Assembly (NCBI RefSeq): GCF_002775205.1 | Contig: NC_036445.1 | Span: forward strand, 1,632,802-1,696,801 | DNA length: 64,000 nt | Direction of reading: 5' to 3' | DNA from: Xiphophorus maculatus | Taxonomy: Eukaryota; Chordata; Actinopteri; Cyprinodontiformes; Poeciliidae | In this document: one piece after another, positions 1-43,012 of the stretch | How the letters are laid out: each line of letters opens with the position of its first letter | Position numbering within the stretch: the stretch's first letter is position 1 | Notes under the pieces: generated by a model | Seen by the model: only the letters and a program-made list of their open reading frames with translations | What the model was told of the DNA's origin: nothing | Database searches by the model: none | Translations under genes and position numbers: made by a program

Positions 1-470
1 TAACACACAAAGGTCAGAGTCACTGAGCACTTCCTCATTTGCGATCTGACCTTCCCCCCCTCTGCAAAGTGCGCCTGTGTGGGTGTGTTTGAGCTGCTGA
101 AGTATTTGCAGTAGTAAACATTTCATCAAAATTAGACATTTTGTAAAGAATTAAAGAAAGGCTTCCTCCTAAAGCATCACAAACAAACAGTCTGCATTTA
201 ATCCACTAATTGTTTCCATCCACATGAACGTTGAACCAGTTCCTCAGAGCCAACTTTAGGGCTTTCAGAGTGAGAAATTGTGGAGGAAAACACATAAAGC
301 ACAGAGCGCTCCTCCCTGCCCCCAACGCGCGCTAGCACATTTTAGCACACATGCAGCCCTGCAGGTGTCGTCGTGGTTAACGCCGACTGCTTGCATTTTA
401 TTCCTCTCATTTCACTGTAGTGCTCTGCAACAGTTATAAAAGCTGCTCTGACTTTTTGTCCCTCCTCCAA

Positions 471-490
471 ACACACACACACACACACAC
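471..490 (+). repeat. (AC)10 microsatellite
   Basis: Pure dinucleotide run. Confidence 0.95.
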
Positions 491-1169
491 GTGCAGCGCT
501 CATTCTGGTTGAGTTGTCGCAGCCGCAGAGTGACAACAACGATGTTTCCCCCGATTGTTTGGTCAATGCTCTGAGCGTTGCAACACATGAAGCTGCTGCA
601 GAGCACCAGGTTGTTGCCGCCTGCAGGAGTTTAATGCAGGTTTGCTTCTAATGCTCACAGTGATTACACAACTTCTGTGCATGAAGCCGTTCAGTTATGT
701 TCCTCGTTAGTGTATTAGCTGGTTAAACCCGTCGACGATCCCTATCTGAGTACATCTATCACCAAAAATGCCCGGAAACATTTGACCATTTACTGGTAAA
801 GATGAGCAAAAAGATTTAAAAGTTTTATCAAAGCTGTATAGTCTGACTTTTATCATCTATAAATTCAACCAGAAATGTTTGGACATTTATTCAGTTGGGG
901 AAAAAATACCTAATAAATGGATTTTTTAACATTTTTATCGGAGTTACAATAGTTTGTAAAAATCAAATATTTTCAATAAAATAAACGCAACTGAGGGACT
1001 TCAGCAGTTTTACAGGGTAAAATGTTTCTATTTAATTTATTTTAATCACTTTACTTTCTAAAGTCACATTTTCAGAAAGTCCTCAGTTCTTTATACCCAT
1101 TTTAAAATACAAAAATTCACTATAAATATATGGAAAATATTTTATGAGCATTTTAAGTTTAAAAAACAG

Positions 1170-1560
1170 AAACAGCAAGGAAAGAAGGAACAAAGGATGG
1201 TAGGAAAGAGGGGAGGGAAGGAAAGAAGGAAGGAGGGAGAGATGGATGGGACAAAGGATGGGAGGACGGAAGGATAGGAGAAAGATAGGAGGAAGAAAAG
1301 AAGGAGGGAAGGAAGGAAAGCGAGATGAAAAGAAAAAATGACAAGCAAGTAAGGAAGGAAGCAAGGAAGGAATAAGAGAGGAAGGAGAGATCAGAGGGCA
1401 AAAGGACATAATGAAGCAATTTGCTGTGAAGTTCAGATGAAAAAGTTTCTCAGAGAACCAAAGGATACATCCTGGAGAAGGAAAGAAGGAAGGAAGGATG
1501 GATAAAAGGAAGAACGGTAGAAGGAAACTTAAAAACACAAAAGGAAAGAAGGAACGAACA
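1170..1560 (+). repeat. Purine-rich GGAA-type tract
   Basis: About 390 bases of imperfect GGAA/GAAGG/GGGA repeats, nearly all purine on the plus strand. Open frames on the complement are Ser/Pro/Phe low-complexity artefacts. Confidence 0.9.
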
Positions 1561-3284
1561 ATCTAGAAAATATCTGAAAAATTTACTTTAGTTTAAATTT
1601 GACTGCTTTCTCACCCAAAGTGAAACAATTTTACATCAATTTCTCAGAGATTTTTTTTGATCATCTTTTGATCAAACGTAAAGCTGTTCAACTGTCAACG
1701 TATCGGTGTGATTTCATGTTTTAGATCCTTTTATCTTTTACTTTAAAACCAAAAACTCAAACTCAAAATAAGATGAGTAAATTTTAAAAAAGCAAACTAT
1801 AATATAAATGGTTTTACATTTTTTCTCGTCTAATGAAATAACTTTTTCCCGGCGTTCAATCAATAAGTCACACCTTTCTGAGACAATTTCCCAACAAACC
1901 GCCAGATTCAACAACACAAAGAAAGAAAAGCAGCAAAGTGGAAAAGAAGTGAAAGCAGGAGAAAAATTCACAGCATCTTGTTGGAAATAAAAACAAAGGT
2001 ATCAGGTAAAACGTAAAACACTCACCCACAAGACATTGTTGGGGCTCCTGTCGGTGTCTGCGCAGCGTTGGGTTTGTCCTGATCAGGAAGTTACTGCTAT
2101 AAATCCAGGATGGAGTGAAAACTGCCACGGTTTTTTTCCATTCACAGTTTATTTCCCCTCTTCTTCCTTTCTCCATTTTCTGGTGACCGGTCAACAACCA
2201 GCCCGACTCCAGCCAACAACTCTTCCTACGATAAGCCATCAAAGCCGCGCCGTCCTTCCCACCCAGTAATTTACTCTAATTCTTCCTAATTATTTCACTA
2301 TCTGCAGGAGGAAATTGTGTCTTTTCCTGCCCGCTTCACCCCCGACCCTCCGCTCACAACCGGCTCCATGAGGAAGAGCGCGACGGCTTTTATCGCCACC
2401 CTGGATCTACATTTGCCTCCATGTAAATGTTGCCCCGTCTTTCTAGGCCGGCATGCAAACGACGGAGAGCTCTTCACGCTCAGTGTTCAAATAAAAGAGC
2501 ACTGGGCTAATATCGGCATCAGATAGACAAGCCAGGATCGTCAAATTATAGTTAATAATTGACCAAAAAGAAGATTTTAAAAGCCAGTTGAAACATATTA
2601 ATGAATACACAGGTTTTAAAGTATTTATACTGCTGATTTATTGACATTTTTTTAAATAGACTGAAAGAGAATAGTACATATTTGTGATGTAAAGTGAAAA
2701 AAGTGTACATTTGCATTTTTTATTCTGGCACATCTAATTAAAATCCAGTGCAACTGAAACGATTAGTCGGATTAACTGTGATGAGTCGATTATTGAACTA
2801 ATAGTCAACTAATTTAGTAATCAAACTGTTAATTGGAGTATACAGACTCTAGAAAAGGTAATTTTCTGAAATAACATATATAATAAAATACCCGTATAGT
2901 GCAACAACTTGCCCCAATAAGTCATCTCGGAATAAACACAGCTGATCTTTGAAGGCCTCAGAGGTTTGTTAGAGAACATTGGTGAACAAAAAGCGTCATG
3001 AAGACCAAAGAACAGCGCAGACAGGTCAGGGATGAAACGTAAACAAGATAGTAGCTCGGCTACAAATATAAACAAACACTCAAATCTGACCTTTAAAGAA
3101 GAGCATCAAGAAGGAAGCCATCAGTTAAGTACAGCCATAAATAGTCCAGCAAGCCTCTAGAAGACGATGATACTAAAGTTAAACCTTTAGGCCTTCACTC
3201 TTAATGCTGTAAGGAGAGAAACTGCTACTCAGGTCATCCTCACTGAGACACGGTGGTGGCAGCATCCTCCTGCGGAGGTTAGGG

Positions 3285-4622
3285 CTGGAAGATATGGCTG
3301 AAAAACATGTCACCATATAAGTGTTTCATATCGGCCGATGTTGATAATTATTGATTCGTTTTATTTTTTTTAAATATGTAAAATACTATCAAACTGTTTG
3401 TTTCCTTTCCTGTCTTATCCACAGTTTTCACTCTGCGCTGTTTATTTTTATTTTTAAGCAGTTATGAGGGACAGTGGTGAAACCTTAAACTACTAATGCA
3501 TAAGTTACTCGATAGGTTGTTGCTAGGTAACCACAAGCTACTCTTCAAGTTGTTGCTAGGTAACCAAAGAACGACTGAATTAGTTGGTGCTGCTCACTTT
3601 GCTTAATTCAAAATTCAAATTTATAAATACTTTATTGATCCCAAAGGAAAATTAAATGTTGTAATTCATATTAATTCAAATCGTTCAGAGTTATTGTAGG
3701 ATAGTGGTGGCTGTTGGCAGAAAAGATCTCTGTAGCGGTCTGGATTATAGTGAATTTGAAGAAGCCTCTGACTGAAGACCCTCTGTTTTCCCAAGACAGT
3801 CTCATGAAGAGGGTTGTCCATAATGTTTTAGATTTTATTAAATAAATAAACAGATTAATTTAAGAGAGGTTGAGTGGCTAAAGTTTTTCCTCTGACCACA
3901 CCTGGTTAGGGCTCGTAGACGGCGGTAGCCAGCTTAGAAATCGTCCCATACCTCCACCCTCCTCACGTGTTGATCAAGTTACAGACTTTGCACCACATGA
4001 TTTATATCACTATGTCATAAACAGTGTTTCCCCTCATACCGGAGCAACAAGAAAACGCACAAAAGACGAGATGCTAACATACATGATGCTAGGCAACATG
4101 ACGACGCTGCATTGTCTCCATGGTTACTAATGGTTATAAGCGTACCTTCTACATAGTGCGATATTTGATATCTTCCTAATCATACTTACTTATAATGTAA
4201 GTTTAAAAACGTTAGTTTTCTTACCTTGTAAAAAGTGTTCGCCGCAAATCTGCAATTTCACCGAGGGCTGAGAAGTCCTTATGATTGACGGCTGCTACCC
4301 ATCGCCGCCATCTTTTTTCATTAAAAGTTATAAAATAAAACGACAAATTTGGTTTGCATTCTTGTCTGTTTATGCAGCCGACCGCGCAGCACGCTATGAC
4401 CATTTTAAAGTGAAGTCAACTGAATAGAAGCGATATTAGATCAAAGATGTCTGATTTTAGAGTAGATTTGTTGTTTTGACGTCTGTCATGGCGGAGTGGG
4501 CGGAGTTCTAGAGAGCGTGACGTCACGGGCAAAGGGTCATATTGGTTAGGCTACCAGATATATCATCTCTTGATAATGATCATGTGTCTATCGCGATATA
4601 TATTACTGATTTATTGTACAGC
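3285..4622 (+). mobile_element. X-box repeat family, copy 1, with internal insertion
   Basis: Starts with GGCTGGAAGATATGGCTGAA and shares CCACAGTTTTCACTC, a TTTTTAAGCAG-TATGAGG block and paired GTTGCTAGGTAAC motifs with copies at 51.4, 58.0 and (reverse) 25.8 kb. About 650 bases (roughly 3905-4555), including the THAP-like exon, are absent from the other copies, so this copy probably carries a further insertion. A fish-type tail (TTTATTGATCCC) lies near 3632. Boundaries are approximate. Confidence 0.55.
4225..4403 (-). pseudogene. THAP-domain-like half exon
   Basis: The minus-strand open frame from 4403 begins MVIACCAVGCINRQ and continues with LSFYFITFNEKRWRRWVAAV and NHKDF. This matches the first half of a THAP zinc finger: the first Cys pair, the conserved NR, the FP-like turn position and the invariant Trp. 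It ends in a good donor (GTAAGAAAAC). The second half, with the C-x2-H ligands, is absent from this exon. A full CRE (TGACGTCA, 4518-4525) lies about 115 bases upstream. It may be a relic exon of a P-element-like transposon or of a captured host THAP gene; I cannot tell which. Confidence 0.45.
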
Positions 4623-6152
4623 GATGGTGGGGATTTTTTTCTTCTTCTGTAGGAACAGGGAAGCTAAAACTGTTAGAGGCTTCAGAGGAGTTTAAACTTG
4701 TCCTTCAGGCAGAATAATGATCCTAAAATAAAATAGTGTAAATTAAAAAATATTTGGCTACATTCACAGGAAGTATTCTTGCTGAAATCCATATATTTAA
4801 AAAATAAAAATAAAAAATTGCCTGGTCATTCATAACACTAGCTAAACCCAATCGTACTCTGTGTGAACAGTTTACATCTCCAAAGCCATATGCACAGAAG
4901 AACACAGACGTCACACAGCAGAGCTTTGTTATTATTACACATTTGAATAAAATACATTTATGGATCTATTTTAAAGTTTACTCAGCAAGGGGAGCCGACC
5001 ATATTGTCACGAGACCATAACAACAAGAGGGAAGCTAATAAAAAGAAAGCACAACTAATGGCAATGACCTTTTGTGGAGAATTAAGAGCAACTTCTGTAG
5101 AGAAGCGTGTTTGGATTGAGCCAAGAGTGGTGGGATTGTGATTTGATGCAGTGACACAGACCTCTTTCATAAGTTCATAATTATAATTTTCAGCCATTGT
5201 TTGCGCCCTGAGTTATAACATCTGTCTTTTTCTGCTGACATCAATAACATAAAAGTTGTATAAAATGCGTCATATCCATCCAGACTGAAAACCAGTTAAT
5301 TTCCACATATGGAAGTGGCACAGATCAGATTTGTTTTAAGGTGAAAAGATCAGAATTGGGACGTTCAGACTGCAGTGAAAAAGTCGGCTATATGTCATAT
5401 ATGGGCAAAAGACGGCAGATTTGAGTTGCATTTACCTGCTTTGTGAACATAGCTTTTGTGTGCTAAAATGGTCAAGTTAAAGTACCGTAAAGTTACCACC
5501 ACTGGATTTTTCTGGTGCAGAACTATAACGCATGAACTTATGACATAAAAGTCAAAAGTTCATAATTATAATTTTCAGTCGTTTAGAGAATTATGAATAA
5601 GCTTGAGGCATTTTGCAATAAAAAAAAATGGGCAGAGTTCGGTCTCTAGATGTGCAAACCTGGTAGAGACGTACAAAATACTTCCAGCTGAAGAGCAAAA
5701 TACCCAATTCTTGTGTTGCAACATATGAGAAATGATTGTGGGATATAAATATTAATTATTAAAAACAGACGCAAAACATAAATACCTTTAGGATGATGCT
5801 CACCCTCAGAGAGGAGTCGGTGCTCCACAGGTATAAATACCTGACAAGAAATTTTAAGTTTCTTCTTATAATTTGTCTCCTACAAAAGCACAAAAGTTAC
5901 TTTACTTTGTAAAAAATTAAGACATTTTATTATGTACAGATTTGAATAAAGGAACAGAAGGAATAATGAGAAACATTTGACTTTTTTATTGTAGGTCATA
6001 AAAACAAACAGCGACAATAAAAACAACACGGTTGTAACAATAATATTTTATAAGGTGAAACATAACAGACAATAAGAAAAATTAAATAAACTCAAAAGAT
6101 TGTTATCTTTCCCAAAAATTGTCCAATGTACCAAAAAGCAAATGGAGATGGT

Positions 6153-6845
6153 TTTATTTTATTTATTTTCTTTTAGCATTTGAGGAAAAGTCTCAGTTGA
6201 GTAAATCTGTGGCTCTGTTAGGAATGTAATGGTTCTGGTTGTGGTGTGTGCACAAAGAACTGGTCCCAGTTCAGCTCACCTAATGGGCCAGCTGGGAGGA
6301 CGGAAAGGAGAGGAGGTAAAAGACCTGACGCATCGATGGCGAGTCGCTCTGCAGTAGAGACGCACGATAACCCGCCTCGCCTGAAACACACTTACACCCA
6401 TCAAACGTACCGGTGCCGACTCAGAGACAACATGGCGGCTTCCAACAAAAACACTGGGAGTTTCGCAAGACCCTACAGGTGAAAGTGAAGCAGTAAAATC
6501 CCCCCCGTGACCTAAAAGTTAATACAGAGAACCGGGACGCCTCAAACATGATCGGTTTAATGACACACATATATATAACAAGCGTTGGAGCCTGCTGTCG
6601 GGACAGGAGCTGCCTGCATGTCAGTGCTCAGGTGATCCCAGAAGGAGAAATGCTTGGATATAGATTCCCGTCGTTTATCTACATTTCCAGTCCTTCTATA
6701 AACTCCGGCTGCTGTCCGCAAGTGCAGAGCAACGACTGTGTTGTACAAGGTGGGTAAAATAAATGACATCTGCTACATGGAGGTGAGGTGAGCGTGACTA
6801 GCCTCAGTCAGTGAGCGAGATGGAAAAAAAGTGCGATGGGATTGG
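6153..6845 (-). terminator. chd4b: Probable chd4 3' UTR with poly(A) signals
   Basis: Downstream of the TGA, two overlapping AATAAA hexamers occur on the minus strand (6162-6167 and 6153-6158). A T/G-rich stretch follows, a plausible downstream element. The roughly 690 bases between look like ordinary 3' UTR; short open frames on either strand there have no recognisable content. Further AATAAA hexamers near 5.98 kb could be used instead. Confidence 0.4.
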
Positions 6846-37565
<30,720 letters not shown>

Positions 37566-37830
37566 TTTCCCCCTCCGAAAGGTTTAAATTTATTTCTTTG
37601 CAGGGCGAATTAATCCCCCGTAAAACCTCGCTCCTCGGTCGGCGAGGGAGGAGGGAAAATGACGTGGGACTGGTGGAGAATGGACCGGGGGTGTCCAGGA
37701 AGGGAGGGTAGCGTGTGAGTAGGGGGGACTGAGGAGTGGTGGTTGGGCGCTTGGTGCTGGGAAAAAAAAACAAATAATGATACATTTGATTGGCTCGAAG
37801 CCTGCCCAGTTGGAATTGTAAACACACACT
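37566..37830 (-). promoter_or_regulatory. chd4b: Probable chd4 5' UTR / promoter region
   Basis: The start codon lies in a GC- and CpG-rich patch relative to the AT-rich surroundings, as expected of a housekeeping chromatin gene. A CCAAT box on the minus strand (37789-37793) sits about 225 bases upstream of the ATG, and a TGACGT half-CRE lies near 37660. No TATA box is obvious. The transcription start cannot be fixed from sequence alone, and an upstream non-coding exon is possible. Confidence 0.4.
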
Positions 37831-39384
37831 ATTAAATTGTCCACCTGTCAAAACAAACAAGTTATTATGCAGGTAGATCCCAACAAAGGAGTGGATCAAC
37901 TTACAGGTGACATTTATCCATGTTATTAAAAAACAAAGCAATAAATGCACCGCTTCTTATGAGAAAGGTGCATCAGAGAAAAGTTTAAGCTTTAAAAATT
38001 CCTGCCTTCACATATTGGAAACTTACTGTAGTGTGCGTGTAGTCCGGTTCGAGGTGTGCTCCCTCTTTCGGAGCGACTAATAAAAGCCAATCACACTGCT
38101 TCAGCTCCAGATGTTGTCCTAGGAAGCTCACTCATTAAATCCCCGAGTGATATTTCTGTTTCTTTTTCGCAATGACCCCAAACACGCGGCTCCGTCCCCC
38201 ACTTCTTGTTTCCCCCTTACCTTACAGGCAGCGCTTAGCTAACATCCTCACAAACACACAAAGGGGGCAGACATCCCATAATAATCCCCCCTCTCCCTCC
38301 CACACGCACGCAGGACTCTGCATAGTTACCTCGCAACGGACAGACCATAATACTCCGGCTGCCCCCACCCCCTCCAACATGCACGCGCACACGCATGCAC
38401 TATGCTCATGCACATGCACACTTCTTCCCCTTTCCACTGGAAGTCCCAGCCCCCTTAGCAACCCCGTTGTCATAGTGACACCCCCCTCCCTTGCTCCAAT
38501 GGACAGACCATAATACTCCAGCAGTGGCAGCATACATCCCATAATAATATACAACACCTAAAAAGACAAGAAGGTAAAAAAAAAAAAAAAAAAACACCAC
38601 ACAGATGGTCCTTGGAGGAGATCAGGTGACAGACCATAATACTCACCGGGCGTCCAGCTGGTGTTAAAACTATGCAATAAATAAATAAAAATAAGGAAAT
38701 AAAGTGATGGATATTGTTCTTAGTGGTGCTCATGCAGGTGGACGGCATGCCGGCAGTGTGCGGGTCAAACACCCTGCAGAGGTTCAGTGTTTACCTGAGG
38801 CCTTCTCTCTCAAATATTACCTCTGAGTCTCCATCAGGAAGATCAAAACGATCCCACGCCAACAGGTGCGCAACTGCACCAACACGACCAGCAGAGCTGC
38901 TGCTGGTCGGAAGCAGTTTCATAAACCAGTTCATTAAAAAAACCACAACATGCCGTTTCAGTGAGAAAAAGTAGTAAACAATTTAAGCTGCACTCGAATC
39001 AGACAGCGTGCAAAGAAAGCTGTTTAAACTGTTTATCTGTAAAGATTTATCCACCATTTTGTCACACGTTCATCTCGTGCCAGAAGCTATTCATATTGCG
39101 ATGCTATATGAGGTTTGGCTGCTGGTTTCGTAAAAATAAACCAGCAGCGCTACTGAACGATGATTTATATTGGCAGTGTTTATTGTTAGAAAGTTAAACA
39201 AACTTTAATGTGCAACAAGTCGACAGAAGAACAAAGCAGGAGCACATCTGGATTTTATAATTCTGGTATAGTTCAGCTTCTATGAAAATGATGTTAGTGA
39301 CCCTGTTTGGGCCTGAGGCCGCCATGCTGCTCCAACACATCTGTCCCACATCTGTTATCTCAAGGAACATAGTCACAATCCACC

Positions 39385-39715
39385 AATTTAAAGGACCATG
39401 TCATGTAAAATCAACGTTTTTTTAGCTTTACATGATGTTATACTGTGGTGTCATCCCTGGAGTGTTGCTTTAATTCTTTCATCCATTTTTTGAGAAATCC
39501 TTTAATCTCCATGACAACCATTCAGCTGTTCAAAACGCCTGGGTGGATCTAGCCCCGCCCCCAAACCACAGCTCCTCCTTGGAGCTGCTTGTTGCAAGCT
39601 TTCATGCTACTCCCTCACCTCTGCTCCTTCAGACTAGCAGCAGCAGTTAGCAAACGCCTCAGTGAGCTTCGGCACTCAGTGAAACTCTGGTAAAAAAAAA
39701 AAAAAAAAAAAAACA
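39385..39715 (+). repeat. Dispersed repeat K, copy 1
   Basis: Shares a CCTTCAGACTAGCAGCAGCA-type core, inverted, with the segment at 49.7-50.1 kb, and ends in a run of about 21 A (from 39692). Retroposed origin is possible because of the A tail. Confidence 0.4.
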
Positions 39716-40302
39716 TTATTAAAGGATAAATAGAGGAGAGATGTTGTGATAACATCCCGAAGACGGAGTTGCCTTAAAAGCAAGAATTTTTCAAAGCTAA
39801 ATTACAATGTCAAATTTCTTTTAAGTCATATTTGATATAGTATTTTTCATAACAACTGAAGTTAACTGTGTTAACTGAAGTTATGAAATTGCCATTTTTA
39901 CTATAAAATTGTTATTTTATAGCAGTTGATTATACTATAAAATGGCACTATGTGCCTGTCACTTTAAGATATTCATAACAACATTCACAAATTCGAAGAT
40001 TCCCAATCAGCCTAGGCTGCTCCACAATTTCAGTAACAATTTTAAAGATAAAATGGTTTTTATCACCTTAAAATATCTGACTTACTTATATCATTGGTTC
40101 TTAGAACTTAAGCATCCTAATGGTAAGCATATCATAACTGGACATGAATAAAATTTAATTTTATAAACATAAAGACACTGCAGACATCTTTATCCACAGA
40201 TAATTAGGAATAAGAATTCATCTCTACCTCTTTCACAGATTTTGAGATAAATAGTAATTTTTTGACCACTACAAAGAGGGGATCGGAATTGTTTACATGT
40301 AC

Positions 40303-40820
40303 TTAAAGCTGCAGTACGTCACTTTTATAATTTCTTTTTACATATTTGTTAAAGGTTGTGACAGTATGGATGTATGAGACAGATAATCTGTGAAAAAGTC
40401 AAGCTCCTCTGCCTTCTCCCAGTGCTAACTAGAAACAACCAATCAGAGCCAGAAGGCGGGTCTTAGAGCTGTCAATCAAGTGTGTTGCTCACCTTAACTC
40501 TTTGCTCTCTGCTATACTGCAGCTAGCATAGCATGTTGTGAAAGCTAAGGCTAGTTAGCATAAACTGTTTTTCCGTAATGGGAAGTTGTTTCTCCGACAT
40601 TAGCATGTTTTAGCGGGAGTACACGAGGTTGATTGACAGCACTCCTGATTCTGATTGGTTGAGCGGAGTATTTCTTCAGACAGCAATAGCAGCTCAGGAA
40701 GGTGGTGGAGGAGATCGATCTTTTCACAGATTATTTGTCTCATAAACTATCACAACACGATGACAGTTTCAACAAATATGTAAAGAAGGAATTCTTTATA
40801 AAATTTACAGACTGTAGGTC
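40303..40820 (+). mobile_element. Element F, complete copy 2
   Basis: Starts TTAAAGCTGCAGTACGTCAC and ends in a degraded complement (TTTACAGACTGTAGGTCTT). It shares AGCCAGAAGGCGGGTCTTAG and TCTGATTGGTTGAG with copy 1. Lies in the chd4-wnt4b spacer. Confidence 0.6.
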
Positions 40821-41159
40821 TTGACTCAATCATTGCTTGAGTTACATTCAAGCAATGATTATATGAAGGTAGACTATAATAACAGTTAATTTAATTACAC
40901 TATTTTTCAGGATATTTACTAATCAATATACAACCACTTGGAGTGTGCAGCAAATGTTAGCAAAACTAACACACAATCAGTAGAAATGATAGCTTTCCTG
41001 AATAAAGGTAAAATTATGTTATTTGTCAACTGAGACTGTGTGACCCCAGGCGACCCTCAGCAGTCGCAAAGTCCTCTTACACCTGCAGGTGCACCTCGGT
41101 TTGTAAAATAATTGTCAAAAAATTTACTTATTCATTCAAAAAAACACAACTCATGTGTT

Positions 41160-41187
41160 ATAGATTCATAGATTCATAGATTCATAA
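41160..41187 (+). repeat. 10-base tandem repeat
   Basis: About three copies of ATAGATTCAT in the chd4-wnt4b spacer. Confidence 0.8.
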
Positions 41188-42976
41188 TATATATTTTCAA
41201 ACATTTGTTTTTCTTAATTGTCGTGATAAGTTTAAGAAAACCTTAAAATTTTAATGGAAAATTTTAACTTTACATATCTACTAAAAGATATGTCCAGTTA
41301 TTAAACAATGTGCCTACTCAACAGTTGGGTTAGCCTTCTTTTAGTGCATTGGTGTGTCATGAAGGTGACAGAATTTCTTCCCTCCACACAACTTTCCAGT
41401 GATATGCTTCAATGCAGCACTCATTGTCCACCTGTTCTTATCTAAGACTGTAAAGGACTGGGTAGGCCATAACATGTAGCATTTTATTTATTGGTCTTAT
41501 GTAACTTTCTAATTTTCAAAGATAGATAATTTCTGGGTTTAAAATCTATCACTCTGTGAGCAATTATCAAATCAAATTGAGTTACTCCAATAAATTAGGT
41601 GTTCAGACGTCATAGTTTATTGAGAAAAACATGAACTTTTAATGCAAACAAATATGAAACAAATATAAGTTGAACATGTTTGCTAGTATTCCTGAACGTG
41701 AATTTTAGATGTGCACAAATCATTTTAAATATCTCTTTTTAGATTATAAATACTTGATTTTATGCAGATTTCATTTTGGCAAACATACAGCAAAGCCATT
41801 AGTTATGTTGAAAAAAGGCAGTGTTTGGCATTTCGTTCGTACATCCCTCACTGAGGTTCACATTTTTGTGCTGTTTGTTTTGTTAGAAACTATAATTATG
41901 GTCTGTATGAAAACAAATATATTGCTTTTTTTGTCTTTCATACATTTCACATGTAGTTCTTTCTGCTACAAATCAATCCATCTATCTGTAACAGCTGCAA
42001 ACATCATATCTGTTGAGAATTAGGTTTAAAGTAACATTTTTTACCAACATGTTTCTTCTGACTGGAAGTAATATTTTTGAGTTGCACAACCAAAGTCCCT
42101 AAAGATTAGGGTGATGGCGAGGAGGTTTTCCTACCTCAAAGACTTAATGGTCACCAACAGAAAAGGTGAAAATACCAGTGAATATTCAATATTTGTTGGC
42201 TGTTTTAATAATCCCTGTTTGTTAGAAAAGTTTGAAAGTTTATCTTAAATAAATGTAAATTATATCAGATTTATATTTCATAATTGATACTACTGTATTT
42301 CAGTTTTAGATAAGATCACTTTGTAATTTTACACTCCACTTTAATTTGGTATATTCTCTACTATCTGTCAAAGCTTTTGATGTTATTTTTAGTAGGAGTA
42401 ATCCAGCTTCACTCATATTTCCCTCTTGATACGTTAGATGTGTAATCGATAAATGACTCTGCATCCAACACTTTTTGAAGTCATGACCTTACCCTCTAAA
42501 GGTCAAGTATGCTCACAGATACCAGCAGATGAAATTCCCTTTAACAATGTAGATACAAGCTTCTTTTTTCCCATTTATAGTAAATAACATGGCATATTCT
42601 TAAAAAAAATGAAGATCTGAGCCAGAAAAAGGCCTTTCTCTTCACTCCAGTGGCCACTAGTATTCCCTGTGGTACGGTGCATGCAGATCGCATAGCAACA
42701 AAGCCTTATGCCTGGCTATTGTCTGTTACTGTTGCTTGAATGCCCCTTAGACAGGCATGTGTGTGCGTGCACAGGGCTCACGTGCGACACCGTCTCTAAC
42801 ACCTCATCCCGATATCTGCTCCCTCCATCCCGTGTGCGCAGGCCGCAGCCAGGCCCCCTCCCATCTCAACGCCACCATATTTCCATAACATTCATGGGTC
42901 ATCCATTCCCCTCCCTCTCTGCCACCCCCACTTCCCTGCCTGACAACACCACCGCCCGCCATCCCATAATATTAAT

Positions 42977-43002
<26 letters not shown>
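42977..43002 (+). repeat. (AC)13 microsatellite
   Basis: Pure dinucleotide run followed by ACGCACACGCAC, inside a GC-richer part of the spacer. Confidence 0.95.

Positions 43003-43012
<10 letters not shown>

Larger units (their letters stand above)
2930..4730 (+). mobile_element. Tc1-like transposon relic, interrupted by a second repeat
   Basis: The left part (about 2930-3284) contains phrases typical of fish Tc1 elements, near GAAGGCCTCAGAGGTTTGTT and GGTGGTGGCAGCATC. The right part resumes near 4622-4730 with GGAACAGGGAAGCT. The two halves are separated by a different repeat (3285-4622). The transposase frame is destroyed by stops and deletions, so it cannot be active. Confidence 0.6.
1..6150. 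other. Spacer downstream of chd4
   Basis: No gene recognised. Contents: an AC run, the purine tract, a split Tc1 relic with nested repeat and THAP-like exon, and AT-rich unique sequence. The segment near 5290-5460 resembles the DNA element at 15.3 kb (GTTCAGACTGCAGTGAAAAA). Open frames here lack conserved content except the THAP-like one. Confidence 0.6.

Noticed and set aside
1083..1538. 151-codon minus-strand open frame rich in Phe, Leu, Ser, Pro
   Set aside because: It is the complement of the purine tract; composition is purely that of the repeat.
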